A DNA stretch of 48,644 nt from CAYZRY01 sp964481005 (lineage in GTDB: Bacteria; Bacillota_I; Bacilli_A; RF39; UBA660): the NCBI GenBank assembly GCA_964481005.1, contig CAYZRY010000006.1:1-48644 (forward strand). Direction: 5' to 3'. Below the pieces are notes generated by a model. It saw only the letters and a list, made by a program, of their open reading frames with translations, did not search any database and was not told the DNA's origin. The first letter of the stretch is position 1. Every line of letters begins with the position of its first letter. Shown piece after piece: positions 1 through 6,944 of the stretch. The position numbers and the translations under genes are program-made.

Positions 1-98
1 ATAATTTCACTTATCTCTCGTTTAGTCCTAGCCATATGACCAGGATACCAGTTAAAACTAATTTTATCTATATCATTATTTTTTGCTGTATTATTCAT
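1..98 (-). CDS. rbgA: Ribosome biogenesis GTPase RbgA (YlqF), N-terminus only
   Basis: The first 32 codons of a minus-strand gene that runs off the left edge. The translation contains N-W-Y-P-G-H-M-A-R-T-K-R-E-I, matching the start of RbgA/YlqF (QWFPGHMAK in Bacillus), a circularly permuted GTPase needed for late 50S subunit assembly. A strong GGAGG lies at 106-110, eight bases before the ATG, so the start is well supported. A TATAAT-like -10 lies at 136-141 with no clear -35. In Bacillus rbgA follows rplS and lepB; here two small genes lie between. The GTPase motifs lie outside the window, so the call rests on the N-terminal signature and context. Confidence 0.85.
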   Translation of the reverse strand, partial: MNNTAKNNDIDKISFNWYPGHMARTKREISEI

Positions 99-208
99 TT
101 GGGATCCTCCTGTTTGTGTAAGGTTTTGTTAGGTAATTATATCATATTTTGTTTTATATTATTTATAATGTTCTCTTCAAATAAATATTAATGTTAAATA
201 TTCATCAA

Positions 209-535
209 TTATTCCAAATATGATATCTTTTTATTATTTTTCTTGGCATACTCTATTTCATTTCTAGTACTCTCACCAATATAATTATTTACATTTATAA
301 CAAAAATTTCATCAGACATATCTATTTTTCTTTTATGCATATCATCTAACATTTCTTTTGTCTTAGTCAAAGTTCCAGCATCCATGTTTTCCCAAACTTC
401 ATTATCTCCTGAATGACCAAAAAGTCCTACAGATATTACTATATTACCTTTTAACGTTAAATATTTTTGAGCTTTTAAAAACTCTTCTTTAAATTTGGTC
501 GAACCACACAAAGTTATTACATTATATTTTTTCAT
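209..535 (-). CDS. Small nucleoside 2-deoxyribosyltransferase-like protein
   Basis: 108 aa. The N-terminus V-I-T-L-C-G-S-T-K-F resembles the opening beta strand and GS(T) loop of the nucleoside 2-deoxyribosyltransferase-like superfamily. The segment D-E-I-F-V-I-N near residue 76, followed by Y-I-G-E-S-T-R-N-E-I-E-Y-A, resembles the second conserved block, where an S-x-x-E motif usually supplies the catalytic Glu. Such proteins cleave or transfer N-glycosidic bonds of nucleosides or nucleotides; the substrate here cannot be told. A TATAAT-like -10 lies at 573-578, and no clear ribosome binding site precedes the ATG. The gene is transcribed separately from csaA, which ends in a terminator upstream. 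Family assignment is moderately sure, function unproven. Confidence 0.6.
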   Translation of the reverse strand: MKKYNVITLCGSTKFKEEFLKAQKYLTLKGNIVISVGLFGHSGDNEVWENMDAGTLTKTKEMLDDMHKRKIDMSDEIFVINVNNYIGESTRNEIEYAKKNNKKISYLE

Positions 536-601
536 ACTAAAGTACTACTTTTTAATCCTTAATTACAAAATAATTATAACATATTTTATCTTGTTAAAAA
601 T

Positions 602-629
602 AAAGAACTACAATATTTTGTAGTTCTTT
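602..629 (-). terminator. Rho-independent terminator after csaA
   Basis: A perfect 12-bp stem (AAAGAACTACAA / TTGTAGTTCTTT) with a 4-base loop. On the minus strand it is followed by TTTATTTTTAAC. It sits 12 bases past the csaA stop and separates csaA from the deoxyribosyltransferase-like gene. Confidence 0.8.
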
Positions 630-641
630 ATAATTATATTA

Positions 642-968
642 TCAGTAAACTTTAGCTCCGTTTGGAACTTTATCATCTAGATTTAGTAAAACTATTCCCT
701 CTTTGGTATCTGCTCCTAAAACTAGGACTTCACTTTTAACTTGGGATATTTTAATTGGAGCAAAATTAGTTACTGCAACTATCTGACGACCAACAAGATC
801 TTGCGCCTGATAGAGATCAGTAATCTGCGCCGAAGAGTTTTTTACGCCAAACTCTCCGAAGTCTATTTTAAGTTTGTAGGCTGGCTTTCTTGCTCCAACA
901 TTTTCACTTGCTTCTAGAATAGTACCTACTCTTAAATCTACTTTATTAAATTCATCTATTGTCAGCAT
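642..968 (-). CDS. csaA: CsaA-like tRNA-binding domain protein
   Basis: 108 aa, the usual CsaA length. The whole chain is one OB-fold tRNA-binding domain of the EMAPII/Arc1p type: D-L-R-V-G-T-I near residue 10, K-N-S-S-A-Q-I-T near residue 43, V-A-V-T-N-F-A-P in the middle, and S-E-V-L-V-L-G-A followed by P-N-G-A-K-V at the end, all close to Bacillus CsaA. CsaA was described as a dimeric export-related chaperone; the fold binds tRNA or nucleic acid. A strong AAGGAGGA precedes the ATG. It lies 9 bases after lepB, probably in one transcript, which fits the proposed secretion link but does not prove it. Confidence 0.87.
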   Translation of the reverse strand: MLTIDEFNKVDLRVGTILEASENVGARKPAYKLKIDFGEFGVKNSSAQITDLYQAQDLVGRQIVAVTNFAPIKISQVKSEVLVLGADTKEGIVLLNLDDKVPNGAKVY

Positions 969-977
969 AAGTCCTCC

Positions 978-1499
978 TTAATGCTTCATTCCAACACGGC
1001 CAAACGGATAGATAGTCAAATTAGCTTTACCGAGAATTTTATCTCTTGGGACCAGTCCAAAGACCCTCGAATCAGCTGATTGCTGACGATTATCCCCCAT
1101 GACAAAGTACATTCCTTCGGGAACAACTAGTTTTTTAGTAACTCCTTCAAGTGTAAAATCATCAGTGACAATGCCTTCGTCTAGGTATGATTCTTTAATA
1201 ATCTTATCATTTAGATAAACATTATTTTCATTAGCATAAATACTATCACCTGGAACGGCAATAACTCTTTTAATAAGTTTATTATCATTGATATCAACAA
1301 CAACAATATCACTACGTTTAATACTACTAAAATAGTATGTAAAACGATTTAGAATCATAATATCACCAGTACGAAGAGTAGTATCCATCGATACTCCTGA
1401 AACTCTAACTGGAGTTATGATATATGCTTTGACAAGTAGTACTCCTACGACAATCAAAACATAGGGCATTAATTCTTTAATTATTTTGCTTTTTTCCAT
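978..1499 (-). CDS. lepB: Signal peptidase I
   Basis: 173 aa type I signal peptidase (family S26), which cleaves signal peptides on the outer membrane face. One N-terminal membrane segment (about residues 11-29) is followed by S-G-V-S-M-D-T-T-L with catalytic Ser37, K-R-V-I-A-V-P-G-D with general-base Lys77, and the late box M-G-D-N-R with S-A-D-S-R-V-F-G. The ATG at 1499 is preferred over the in-frame TTG at 1508 because the TTG lies inside the rplS terminator U-tract. No Shine-Dalgarno sequence is seen before the ATG, which is odd for this genome. rplS-lepB-rbgA is the classical Bacillota order. Confidence 0.92.
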   Translation of the reverse strand: MEKSKIIKELMPYVLIVVGVLLVKAYIITPVRVSGVSMDTTLRTGDIMILNRFTYYFSSIKRSDIVVVDINDNKLIKRVIAVPGDSIYANENNVYLNDKIIKESYLDEGIVTDDFTLEGVTKKLVVPEGMYFVMGDNRQQSADSRVFGLVPRDKILGKANLTIYPFGRVGMKH

Positions 1500-1508
1500 A
1501 ATAAACAA

Positions 1509-1531
1509 AAATAAGGCACTTGGCCTTATTT
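1509..1531 (-). terminator. Terminator or attenuator between rplS and lepB
   Basis: Stem AAATAAGGC / GCCTTATTT with a 5-base loop overlapping the rplS stop codon. On the minus strand it runs directly into TTTTTGTTTATT and then the lepB ATG. It probably reduces readthrough from rplS into lepB. Confidence 0.7.
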
Positions 1532-1870
1532 ATTTCCTCTTTCTTTGATGCGGTATTGACCAACGATATCTCTAATATAATTTAGTTTAGCACGTCGTAC
1601 TTTACCTTTTTTGACCACTGTGATTCCAGCTACTAGCGGAGAATGTACAGGGAAAATTCTTTCCACACCAACTCCGTATGACATCTTTCTAACAGTAAAA
1701 GTTTCAGTTAAACCACTACCCTTACGAGCAATAACTAAACCTTCGAAAGATTGAATTCTCTCTCTTTTACCCTCAGTAATTTTGGCATCTACTTTCACAA
1801 GATCTCCAACACGAAATTCAGGAACGTCTTTTTTCAATTGTTTTTCAGTAATTTTATCAATTACATTCAT
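1526..1870 (-). CDS. rplS: Large-subunit ribosomal protein L19
   Basis: 114 aa, the normal L19 length. Recognisable by F-R-V-G-D-L-V-K-V near the start, I-Q-S-F-E-G-L-V-I-A-R-K-G-S-G in the middle, V-G-V-E-R-I-F-P-V-H-S-P, and V-R-R-A-K-L-N-Y-I-R at the end. L19 is a 50S protein at the subunit interface. A GGAAG lies upstream of the ATG. It has its own promoter and a leader that may fold as the L19 autoregulatory element, and it ends in a hairpin before lepB. trmD and rimM are upstream on the same strand but separated by an unknown gene. Confidence 0.97.
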   Translation of the reverse strand: MNVIDKITEKQLKKDVPEFRVGDLVKVDAKITEGKRERIQSFEGLVIARKGSGLTETFTVRKMSYGVGVERIFPVHSPLVAGITVVKKGKVRRAKLNYIRDIVGQYRIKERGNK

Positions 1871-1937
1871 CTTAACACTTCCTTTCTAAAATTATTACAA
1901 ATGATCATAGTAACAATTACCCAGCGGATCACTCGCT
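1871..1937 (-). promoter_or_regulatory. Candidate ribosomal protein L19 leader
   Basis: A leader of about 65 bases lies between the predicted transcription start (near 1935) and the rplS ATG. It contains short pairable segments: AGCG-A-G-TGATC-CGCT, a GTAATTGTTAC stem-loop, and two GATC words flanking it. A structured L19 leader is known from Bacillota and this is the expected place for one. I recognise position and folding potential, not a verified match to the family model. Confidence 0.5.
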
Positions 1938-1941
1938 AGTA

Positions 1942-1971
1942 ATTATAACATAGTTATAAGCTTTCTTACAA
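1942..1971 (-). promoter_or_regulatory. rplS promoter
   Basis: On the minus strand, -35 TTGTAA (1966-1971), an 18-base spacer and a perfect -10 TATAAT (1942-1947), about 70 bases before rplS. Confidence 0.65.
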
Positions 1972-1982
1972 GTCTTTTTTAT

Positions 1983-2441
1983 TTATCTACTACGATTGTA
2001 ACTATCGTCATACATTCTATCTCTAATTAGATAATTCTTTCGCATTTTAAGTTCATCTTCGATGATATTAATTTTATTTTCAAGAAGAGTCATTTCTTCC
2101 TGTGATAGATGTCTTCGGTATTGATTGATAACCTCTTGTCTAAACTTCGATGCTTTATCAAGAGCTAGGTCTATAGCTTCCGGAGCTTCATCTTCATTAC
2201 TGTCGATAAAGTTAATTAGTTTTAATAGATAAGCGATTCTTTTATTTGCTTTTTTACTGATCATCTTACTAATTAGAGTCGGAGATATCAAAATCATCTT
2301 ATCGACATTTATGGCATCTTCAAAACGAACATTACCTTTGGGAGTTATTTGGTAACCTTCCCTAGGATCATATTCCATGTATTTGATGGTTTTCTCTTCT
2401 TTATTTCTGACAATTAAGAATCGTTTGTTAAAACCTTCCAT
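1983..2441 (-). CDS. Uncharacterised 152-aa protein between trmD and rplS
   Basis: 152 aa, not recognised. No signal peptide or membrane segment. The N-terminal half looks like beta strands (R-F-L-I-V-R-N, T-I-K-Y-M-E-Y-D, G-Y-Q-I-T-P-K-G-N-V), followed by a mainly helical, charged second half with a probable short coiled coil near residues 112-135 (L-S-Q-E-E-M-T-L-L-E-N-K-I-N-I-I-E-D-E-L). It ends in basic and Tyr/Asp-rich residues. AGGAGGA lies ahead of the ATG. It sits 8 bases after trmD and in front of the rplS promoter, so it is probably co-transcribed with rimM-trmD. A translation-related role is a guess from context only. Confidence 0.8.
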   Translation of the reverse strand: MEGFNKRFLIVRNKEEKTIKYMEYDPREGYQITPKGNVRFEDAINVDKMILISPTLISKMISKKANKRIAYLLKLINFIDSNEDEAPEAIDLALDKASKFRQEVINQYRRHLSQEEMTLLENKINIIEDELKMRKNYLIRDRMYDDSYNRSR

Positions 2442-2449
2442 AAGTCCTC

Positions 2450-3112
2450 CTAATCTAGTAAGTCTGGTCTGTTTTCTTCGGTTATACGCTTTTGTTCACT
2501 AAGGCGATAATCGGCGATTTTTTGATGATCTCCTGAAAGAAGTACTTCCGGAACATCAAGGCCTCTAAAAGAGCGCGGTTTAGTGTATGTCGGATAATCT
2601 AATAAGTTATTATTAAAACTATCGTTTAAATGTGATGATTCATCGATTACTCCCGGTATTAAACGACAGACAGAGTCCATTATCGCCAGGGCTGGTATTT
2701 CTCCTCCAGTTAAAACAAAATCACCGATACTAAGCTCTAAATCGATAAAGTTATGAATACGTTCATCATAGCCTTCATAGTGACCACAGATAATGATTAG
2801 ATGTTTCTTTTTACTAAGCTCATAAGCAGTCTCCTGCCCATAAGTCTTTCCTCTAGGCGTTGTTAGAATAACTAAACTATCTTCTGTTTTAATAGCTTCA
2901 AGGGCAAGAACAAGTGGTTCAACCATCAAGACCATGCCACTACCTCCACCATAAGGAGTATCATCTACTTTACTGTGAGGATCAAGTGAATAATCTCTAA
3001 AATTGATGAGATTAATTTCAACTAAGTTCTTCTCTATAGCTCTTTTAATAATTGAACTACTTATAAAACCTTCAAAACTTTCTGGGAAAAGCGTCAATAT
3101 ATCAATTCTCAT
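2450..3112 (-). CDS. trmD: tRNA (guanine37-N1)-methyltransferase TrmD
   Basis: 220 aa SPOUT-class methyltransferase that makes m1G37 in tRNAs to prevent +1 frameshifting. The N-terminus M-R-I-D-I-L-T-L-F-P-E-S-F, the loop P-Y-G-G-G-S-G-M-V-L-M, I-I-C-G-H-Y-E-G-Y-D-E-R, and the trefoil-knot region L-S-I-G-D-F-V-L-T-G-G-E-I-P-A are all present. P-E-V-L-L-S-G-D-H-Q-K-I lies in the linker to the C-terminal domain. It overlaps rimM by four bases (ATGA), indicating translational coupling. Slightly shorter than the Bacillus protein at the C-terminus but complete in its motifs. Confidence 0.96.
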   Translation of the reverse strand: MRIDILTLFPESFEGFISSSIIKRAIEKNLVEINLINFRDYSLDPHSKVDDTPYGGGSGMVLMVEPLVLALEAIKTEDSLVILTTPRGKTYGQETAYELSKKKHLIIICGHYEGYDERIHNFIDLELSIGDFVLTGGEIPALAIMDSVCRLIPGVIDESSHLNDSFNNNLLDYPTYTKPRSFRGLDVPEVLLSGDHQKIADYRLSEQKRITEENRPDLLD

Positions 3113-3600
3113 AACAATCCCTCAATCTTTTCCATCTGTATTTCTCTTTTATCTAAACTGACATATTCAACCAATTCTTTTTTATACGGATAGTAAAACG
3201 CTTTTTCCCCGTCGACCTTAAGCAGAATATTACCCATACCTGAGTCTTCGATCGAAGAGATTTTACCTACTGCTTTATTGTCTACTTTAAGAGTCATACC
3301 AACAAGATCATCAATTAGGTACTCATCTTCATCTAGCGATAATTCTTCTCTTATCGTAAAGACGTCTTTTCCTTTTAATAATGATGCTTCTTCATATCTA
3401 TTTATTTCTAAGAATTTGATCATGTCATATTTTTTATGGATGCGCCACCCCTGACAAGTCAAAGCCTGTTTATCTTTACCAATATAAAGTTTAGCTCCTA
3501 TTTCAAAAGCTTTCTCTTTCTTATCGAACTGACTTATTATTTTTATTTCACCCTTAAGAGCATGGGGCGAAGCTATTTTTCCTACTTTAATATATGTCAT
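3109..3600 (-). CDS. rimM: Ribosome maturation factor RimM
   Basis: 163 aa. Opens with V-G-K-I-A-S-P-H-A-L-K-G-E-I-K-I, the RimM N-terminal barrel signature, and contains D-E-Y-L-I-D-D-L-V-G-M at the start of the PRC-barrel, ending with Y-Y-P-Y-K-K-E-L-V. RimM helps 30S head assembly through contact with S19. It is translationally coupled at both ends: ATGA overlap with trmD downstream and a four-base overlap with the SpoU methyltransferase upstream. rimM-trmD adjacency is conserved across bacteria. Confidence 0.94.
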   Translation of the reverse strand: MTYIKVGKIASPHALKGEIKIISQFDKKEKAFEIGAKLYIGKDKQALTCQGWRIHKKYDMIKFLEINRYEEASLLKGKDVFTIREELSLDEDEYLIDDLVGMTLKVDNKAVGKISSIEDSGMGNILLKVDGEKAFYYPYKKELVEYVSLDKREIQMEKIEGLL

Positions 3601-4343
3601 TTTGACTCCTTAGCTAGTTCATATATAAGAATCGAAGCAGCCACGGCAACATTTAAGCTCTCAACCTGGTTACTCATCGCAATCGTCAAATTATAGTCAC
3701 AAAGTGATAATAAGTCTTTGCTTACTCCTCTTCCTTCATTACCTAAAATTAAAGCATACTTTTCTTTCTTATCATTTGGCATTTCAGCCACATCCATTCC
3801 TAGCTCAACATCAGTACCGATAATAGTATAATCATCTTTCTTTAACTTACCAATGTATTTATCAAGCTCATCGATAATTAGATTGATACCAAAAATCATT
3901 CCTTGGGTTGCTCTAAGTACTTTAGGATTGTATATATCTACTGTTTCAGGACTTAGTATTATTGTTTGAACATCAAAAGCTAAACTGCTTCGGATAATTG
4001 CTCCAAGATTACCTGGATCCTGAATACCATCGAGCATGATAATGTGATTACCAAGTTCTTTGCTTGCTTCTTTCATTTTACAAAGAGCCATTACTTTAGG
4101 TGGTGTATCTAAACTAGATATTTTATTCATGACTGATGGCGTAACATAGACAGTTGGAACTTCCAAAGGAAGTACTTCCCCTGGAACAAGAATTAACTCA
4201 AGGATCATTCCATAACGATAAGCTTCAAGGACAAGATTTAAACCCTCGACTAAGAAAGTATTACTATTTTTACGATGCTTTCTTTCGCGAAGTTTAAAAT
4301 ATTCTTTAACTTTATCATTGTCTAAACTACTAATAACCATCAT
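3597..4343 (-). CDS. TrmH/SpoU-family RNA 2'-O-methyltransferase
   Basis: About 248 aa. The N-terminus has the SpoU substrate-binding domain pattern (N-T-F-L-V-E-G-L-N-L-V-L-E-A near residue 28). The C-terminal knot carries L-D-G-I-Q-D-P-G-N-L-G-A-I-I-R-S, I-L-G-N-E-G-R-G-V-S and S-L-N-V-A-V-A-A-S-I-L-I-Y-E, the three SpoU motifs with the catalytic-region Arg and Asn. It methylates rRNA or tRNA ribose; the exact target is not readable. GAGGTGA lies just upstream and a second ATG three bases downstream is an equally good start. It heads the rimM-trmD transcript. Confidence 0.9.
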   Translation of the reverse strand: MMVISSLDNDKVKEYFKLRERKHRKNSNTFLVEGLNLVLEAYRYGMILELILVPGEVLPLEVPTVYVTPSVMNKISSLDTPPKVMALCKMKEASKELGNHIIMLDGIQDPGNLGAIIRSSLAFDVQTIILSPETVDIYNPKVLRATQGMIFGINLIIDELDKYIGKLKKDDYTIIGTDVELGMDVAEMPNDKKEKYALILGNEGRGVSKDLLSLCDYNLTIAMSNQVESLNVAVAASILIYELAKESK

Positions 4344-4372
4344 TCACCTCATCTATATTATATCTTATTTTA

Positions 4373-5008
4373 TTAATATTTTAAATTCTTTCTAGCAATT
4401 TTATAGTCAGGGAAATTTTCCTCGACGACTTGCCAAAAAGCTTTAGAGTGATTAGCCTCGACTAGGTGAGCAAGTTCATGAACAATTACATAATCGATAT
4501 AAAAAATATCTTTTTTGATAAGTTCTAGATTTAGCGTAATCTTTTTTGCCCTAACATTACATACGCCCCATCTACTAGTCATCTTGCGAATAGTTAAACT
4601 AGGAAGTGGAATTTTATAAGAAAAAGAATTAACTATCTTTTCCAGTCTTTGACTAAAGATTACTTTAGCTTCTTTCTTAAGCCACTTATCGATATCAAGA
4701 CCATCGGAGGTAAAAACTTTATCTCCGACTATTTCAATTTTCTTTTTATTGTGACTAATTACTTCATACTCTTTACCGAGAAAAAAGAATTGTTTAGCCC
4801 TAGCTTTTTTCTCATTTAAATTTTTTAAAGCTTTTCTAATAAAGTCTTCATTACTTAGAATAAGCTTTTCGATAGTTTTAGTACCAACAAAATAATTGGT
4901 TGTAACTTGCACTACCCCATCATCTTTAAGTCTCACATAAGTATTTTTATTTGAAACTTTTCTAATAATATTAACTTTTAATTTATGATTATCAATAAAT
5001 ACTTCCAT
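4373..5008 (-). CDS. YgjP/M48-like zinc metallopeptidase domain protein
   Basis: 211 aa. The C-terminal half holds Y-V-I-V-H-E-L-A-H-L-V-E-A-N-H-S-K-A-F-W, an HExxH zinc site with a third ligand region H-S-x-x-F-W, typical of the YgjP-like (DUF45) family. The preceding block T-S-R-W-G-V-C-N-V-R-A-K-K-I-T-L-N-L-E-L is also diagnostic. The physiological substrate of the family is not well established. AGAGG precedes the ATG. It lies just upstream of the SpoU gene with a 29-base gap. Confidence 0.86.
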   Translation of the reverse strand: MEVFIDNHKLKVNIIRKVSNKNTYVRLKDDGVVQVTTNYFVGTKTIEKLILSNEDFIRKALKNLNEKKARAKQFFFLGKEYEVISHNKKKIEIVGDKVFTSDGLDIDKWLKKEAKVIFSQRLEKIVNSFSYKIPLPSLTIRKMTSRWGVCNVRAKKITLNLELIKKDIFYIDYVIVHELAHLVEANHSKAFWQVVEENFPDYKIARKNLKY

Positions 5009-5047
5009 AAGACCTCTTTACAATTATAATAAAAATACTCACAAAAA

Positions 5048-5067
5048 AGAAGTCTTTTAGGACTTCT
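5048..5067 (-). terminator. Terminator after the five-TM protein gene
   Basis: Stem AGAAGTC / GACTTCT with a 6-base loop, followed on the minus strand by a run of T (complement of 5043-5048). It begins at the stop codon of the upstream membrane protein gene. Confidence 0.75.
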
Positions 5068-5797
5068 AATAGTAATAATTACTTGTTATGTCTTCTTTTT
5101 CTCCGTAGTAATCATCATAGCTATCATGATCGTCTTCTTCCAAGTCTTCGATTACTTCAGTAGTTACTGTCTTAGTCTTTTTAACTCTCTTAGCTGGACG
5201 ATATTCATCATCGATATCGTATGGCTCGAAGTATACACGGCGCAAGACTGCTGCTAGCACAACTAGCGGATAAATAATGACTGCTCCATAAACTAAGATC
5301 TTAATTAAGAAATTTAGCCATGAGTCACTACCTGCAAAGACAATGCTTGGCAACTTGATACTAGCAATAATTATTTCTCCAGCAATGATCGTACAATACA
5401 TGACAATCGCTGTAATAACTTTAAAGACAACGTCTCTTGTCATTGAGAAATAGCTGTATGAATGAACAAATGTCTGATATAGATTAACTACATTGACAAG
5501 CTGCAAGACCATCACTATTACTCCAAATAAAGTATTATTGATTGTGCATAGACAGCTATCAGTAGTATTCAAACAAGCTTTGACACACTGCTCAGCTACC
5601 AAGTAATTTTTAATTACCATCGTAAATAAGAATGTTATTCCTAGAAAGACAATAATTGAAATAATAAAGTCACCAACTATGTAACTATTGTTACGTGATT
5701 TGATTCTTTCAATAGCCTCTTCATTAAATTTAGGAATAAATAGATCGTAGATAATTGTCACTAATATAAAGACAATTGTTAAAATAGTTAGATTCAT
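5066..5797 (-). CDS. Uncharacterised membrane protein with a four-cysteine loop
   Basis: 243 aa, not recognised. Five hydrophobic segments: about residues 2-20, 42-62, 88-112, 124-146 and 160-187. Between the second and third is C-V-K-A-C followed by D-S-C-L-C, four Cys that could form disulfides if outside. The tail is basic (R-V-K-K-T-K-T-V) and then strongly acidic and Tyr-rich. The ATG at 5797 is chosen because AAGGTG is correctly spaced for it; the longer reading starts with a GTG inside that ribosome binding site. It stands between an upstream single-TM gene and its own terminator. No function is inferred. Confidence 0.8.
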   Translation of the reverse strand: MNLTILTIVFILVTIIYDLFIPKFNEEAIERIKSRNNSYIVGDFIISIIVFLGITFLFTMVIKNYLVAEQCVKACLNTTDSCLCTINNTLFGVIVMVLQLVNVVNLYQTFVHSYSYFSMTRDVVFKVITAIVMYCTIIAGEIIIASIKLPSIVFAGSDSWLNFLIKILVYGAVIIYPLVVLAAVLRRVYFEPYDIDDEYRPAKRVKKTKTVTTEVIEDLEEDDHDSYDDYYGEKEDITSNYYY

Positions 5798-5848
5798 TTC
5801 CATCACCTTAGCGTTATTATATATCTTTTCTTCTAAAAATCAAGCTTT

Positions 5849-6886
5849 TTAATCAGCCATCTCTAAAATAATTTTATCTAGATAATCATCACGATTAGCT
5901 TTAATTATCTCAATTATAATAAAGTTATCATTATTTTTTAATATGTAACTACTATTCCATAGACTTATAGTTTGATTATATGAGTCTATGCGATAGATCT
6001 TATCATCGTCTTCTCGCTTAATTTGGTAACCGTTAAAGACTAAGTCATCGTGCTTTAACTTGATTGCTTCATCTTCTGTTTTAGCTACTAATTTACTTAT
6101 ATTGATTGTTTTAATGATATCGCCCTTTAGGGAGATAAGTTCATCACTTTTATAGACTTCTTCAAAGTTATCAGGCAGTTTGAGTTTAATTAAATTATCT
6201 GATCCATATTCAGCTAGTTTATAGTCTTTGTAGTAGCTTGAGAAAATATCTAGTTCAAACTCTGTCACATAACTGAGAGTTTTACGAAAAGCTATATCTT
6301 CATAACCAATTTCAATCAGTAATAAATGAGCTTTACTATTGGCTGCTTTGACAAAAATCTTTTTACGTTCACGAACTCCCTTGAAATAACCGTTTGCTAA
6401 AAGATAGTTCTGATACTTATCTATATCTTTTTTATTTAGTGACCAATAAGTATATATTTGATAATTATTTCGCTTTAGAACATTTTTAATTTTTAACTTT
6501 TTAATATTAGCTAGAGTTGGAAAACTCTCTCCATTTATTTTGATAGTTTTTATACTTTCATAGTTTTTAAAACGGTTGAAGTGATCGATTGTGAAATATG
6601 CGATAAGGGCTAGTAATAGAGCTAAAAGAATAGTTATGGCAATAATTATTTTCTTTTTAGACTTAGCTTTGGTGTAGACATTAATTGCTTCCCATTTATC
6701 TGCTTCCATCTGTTCTTCTGGGGTAATTAGAGGAAGACTTGTTCCAGTTTCAGTTAAAACTGGCTGAGTCTTTTTAACTGGGACTCCGCCGATTGTATCT
6801 ATGTCATCTAAAACTTCACTACTTTCGGTATGTAGTGTTTGTTCATTTAATATTTCTATTTCTTCATTTAGCTTTTGATCATTCAT
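5849..6886 (-). CDS. Uncharacterised single-pass membrane protein, 345 aa
   Basis: 345 aa, not recognised. A polar, acidic N-terminal region of about 75 residues is followed by a basic stop-transfer patch (K-A-K-S-K-K-K) and one strong transmembrane helix (about residues 79-100). About 240 mostly beta-like residues rich in Lys, Tyr and Asp follow. The predicted topology is inside-to-outside, with the large domain extracellular. GAGG precedes the ATG. It lies downstream of the mtaB terminator; a TATAAT-like -10 at 6905-6910 has no convincing -35. It is 51 bases from the five-TM membrane protein and may be co-transcribed with it. Confidence 0.78.
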   Translation of the reverse strand: MNDQKLNEEIEILNEQTLHTESSEVLDDIDTIGGVPVKKTQPVLTETGTSLPLITPEEQMEADKWEAINVYTKAKSKKKIIIAITILLALLLALIAYFTIDHFNRFKNYESIKTIKINGESFPTLANIKKLKIKNVLKRNNYQIYTYWSLNKKDIDKYQNYLLANGYFKGVRERKKIFVKAANSKAHLLLIEIGYEDIAFRKTLSYVTEFELDIFSSYYKDYKLAEYGSDNLIKLKLPDNFEEVYKSDELISLKGDIIKTINISKLVAKTEDEAIKLKHDDLVFNGYQIKREDDDKIYRIDSYNQTISLWNSSYILKNNDNFIIIEIIKANRDDYLDKIILEMAD

Positions 6887-6918
6887 AATAGCCTCATTAT
6901 GATAATTATACTACAAAA

Positions 6919-6944
6919 AAACTATTTATAAATATAAATAGTTT
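6919..6944 (-). terminator. Terminator after mtaB
   Basis: An AT-only stem AAACTATTTA / TAAATAGTTT, with possible further pairing into the loop, followed on the minus strand by TTTTTTTGTAG. It touches the mtaB stop codon. Confidence 0.65.
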
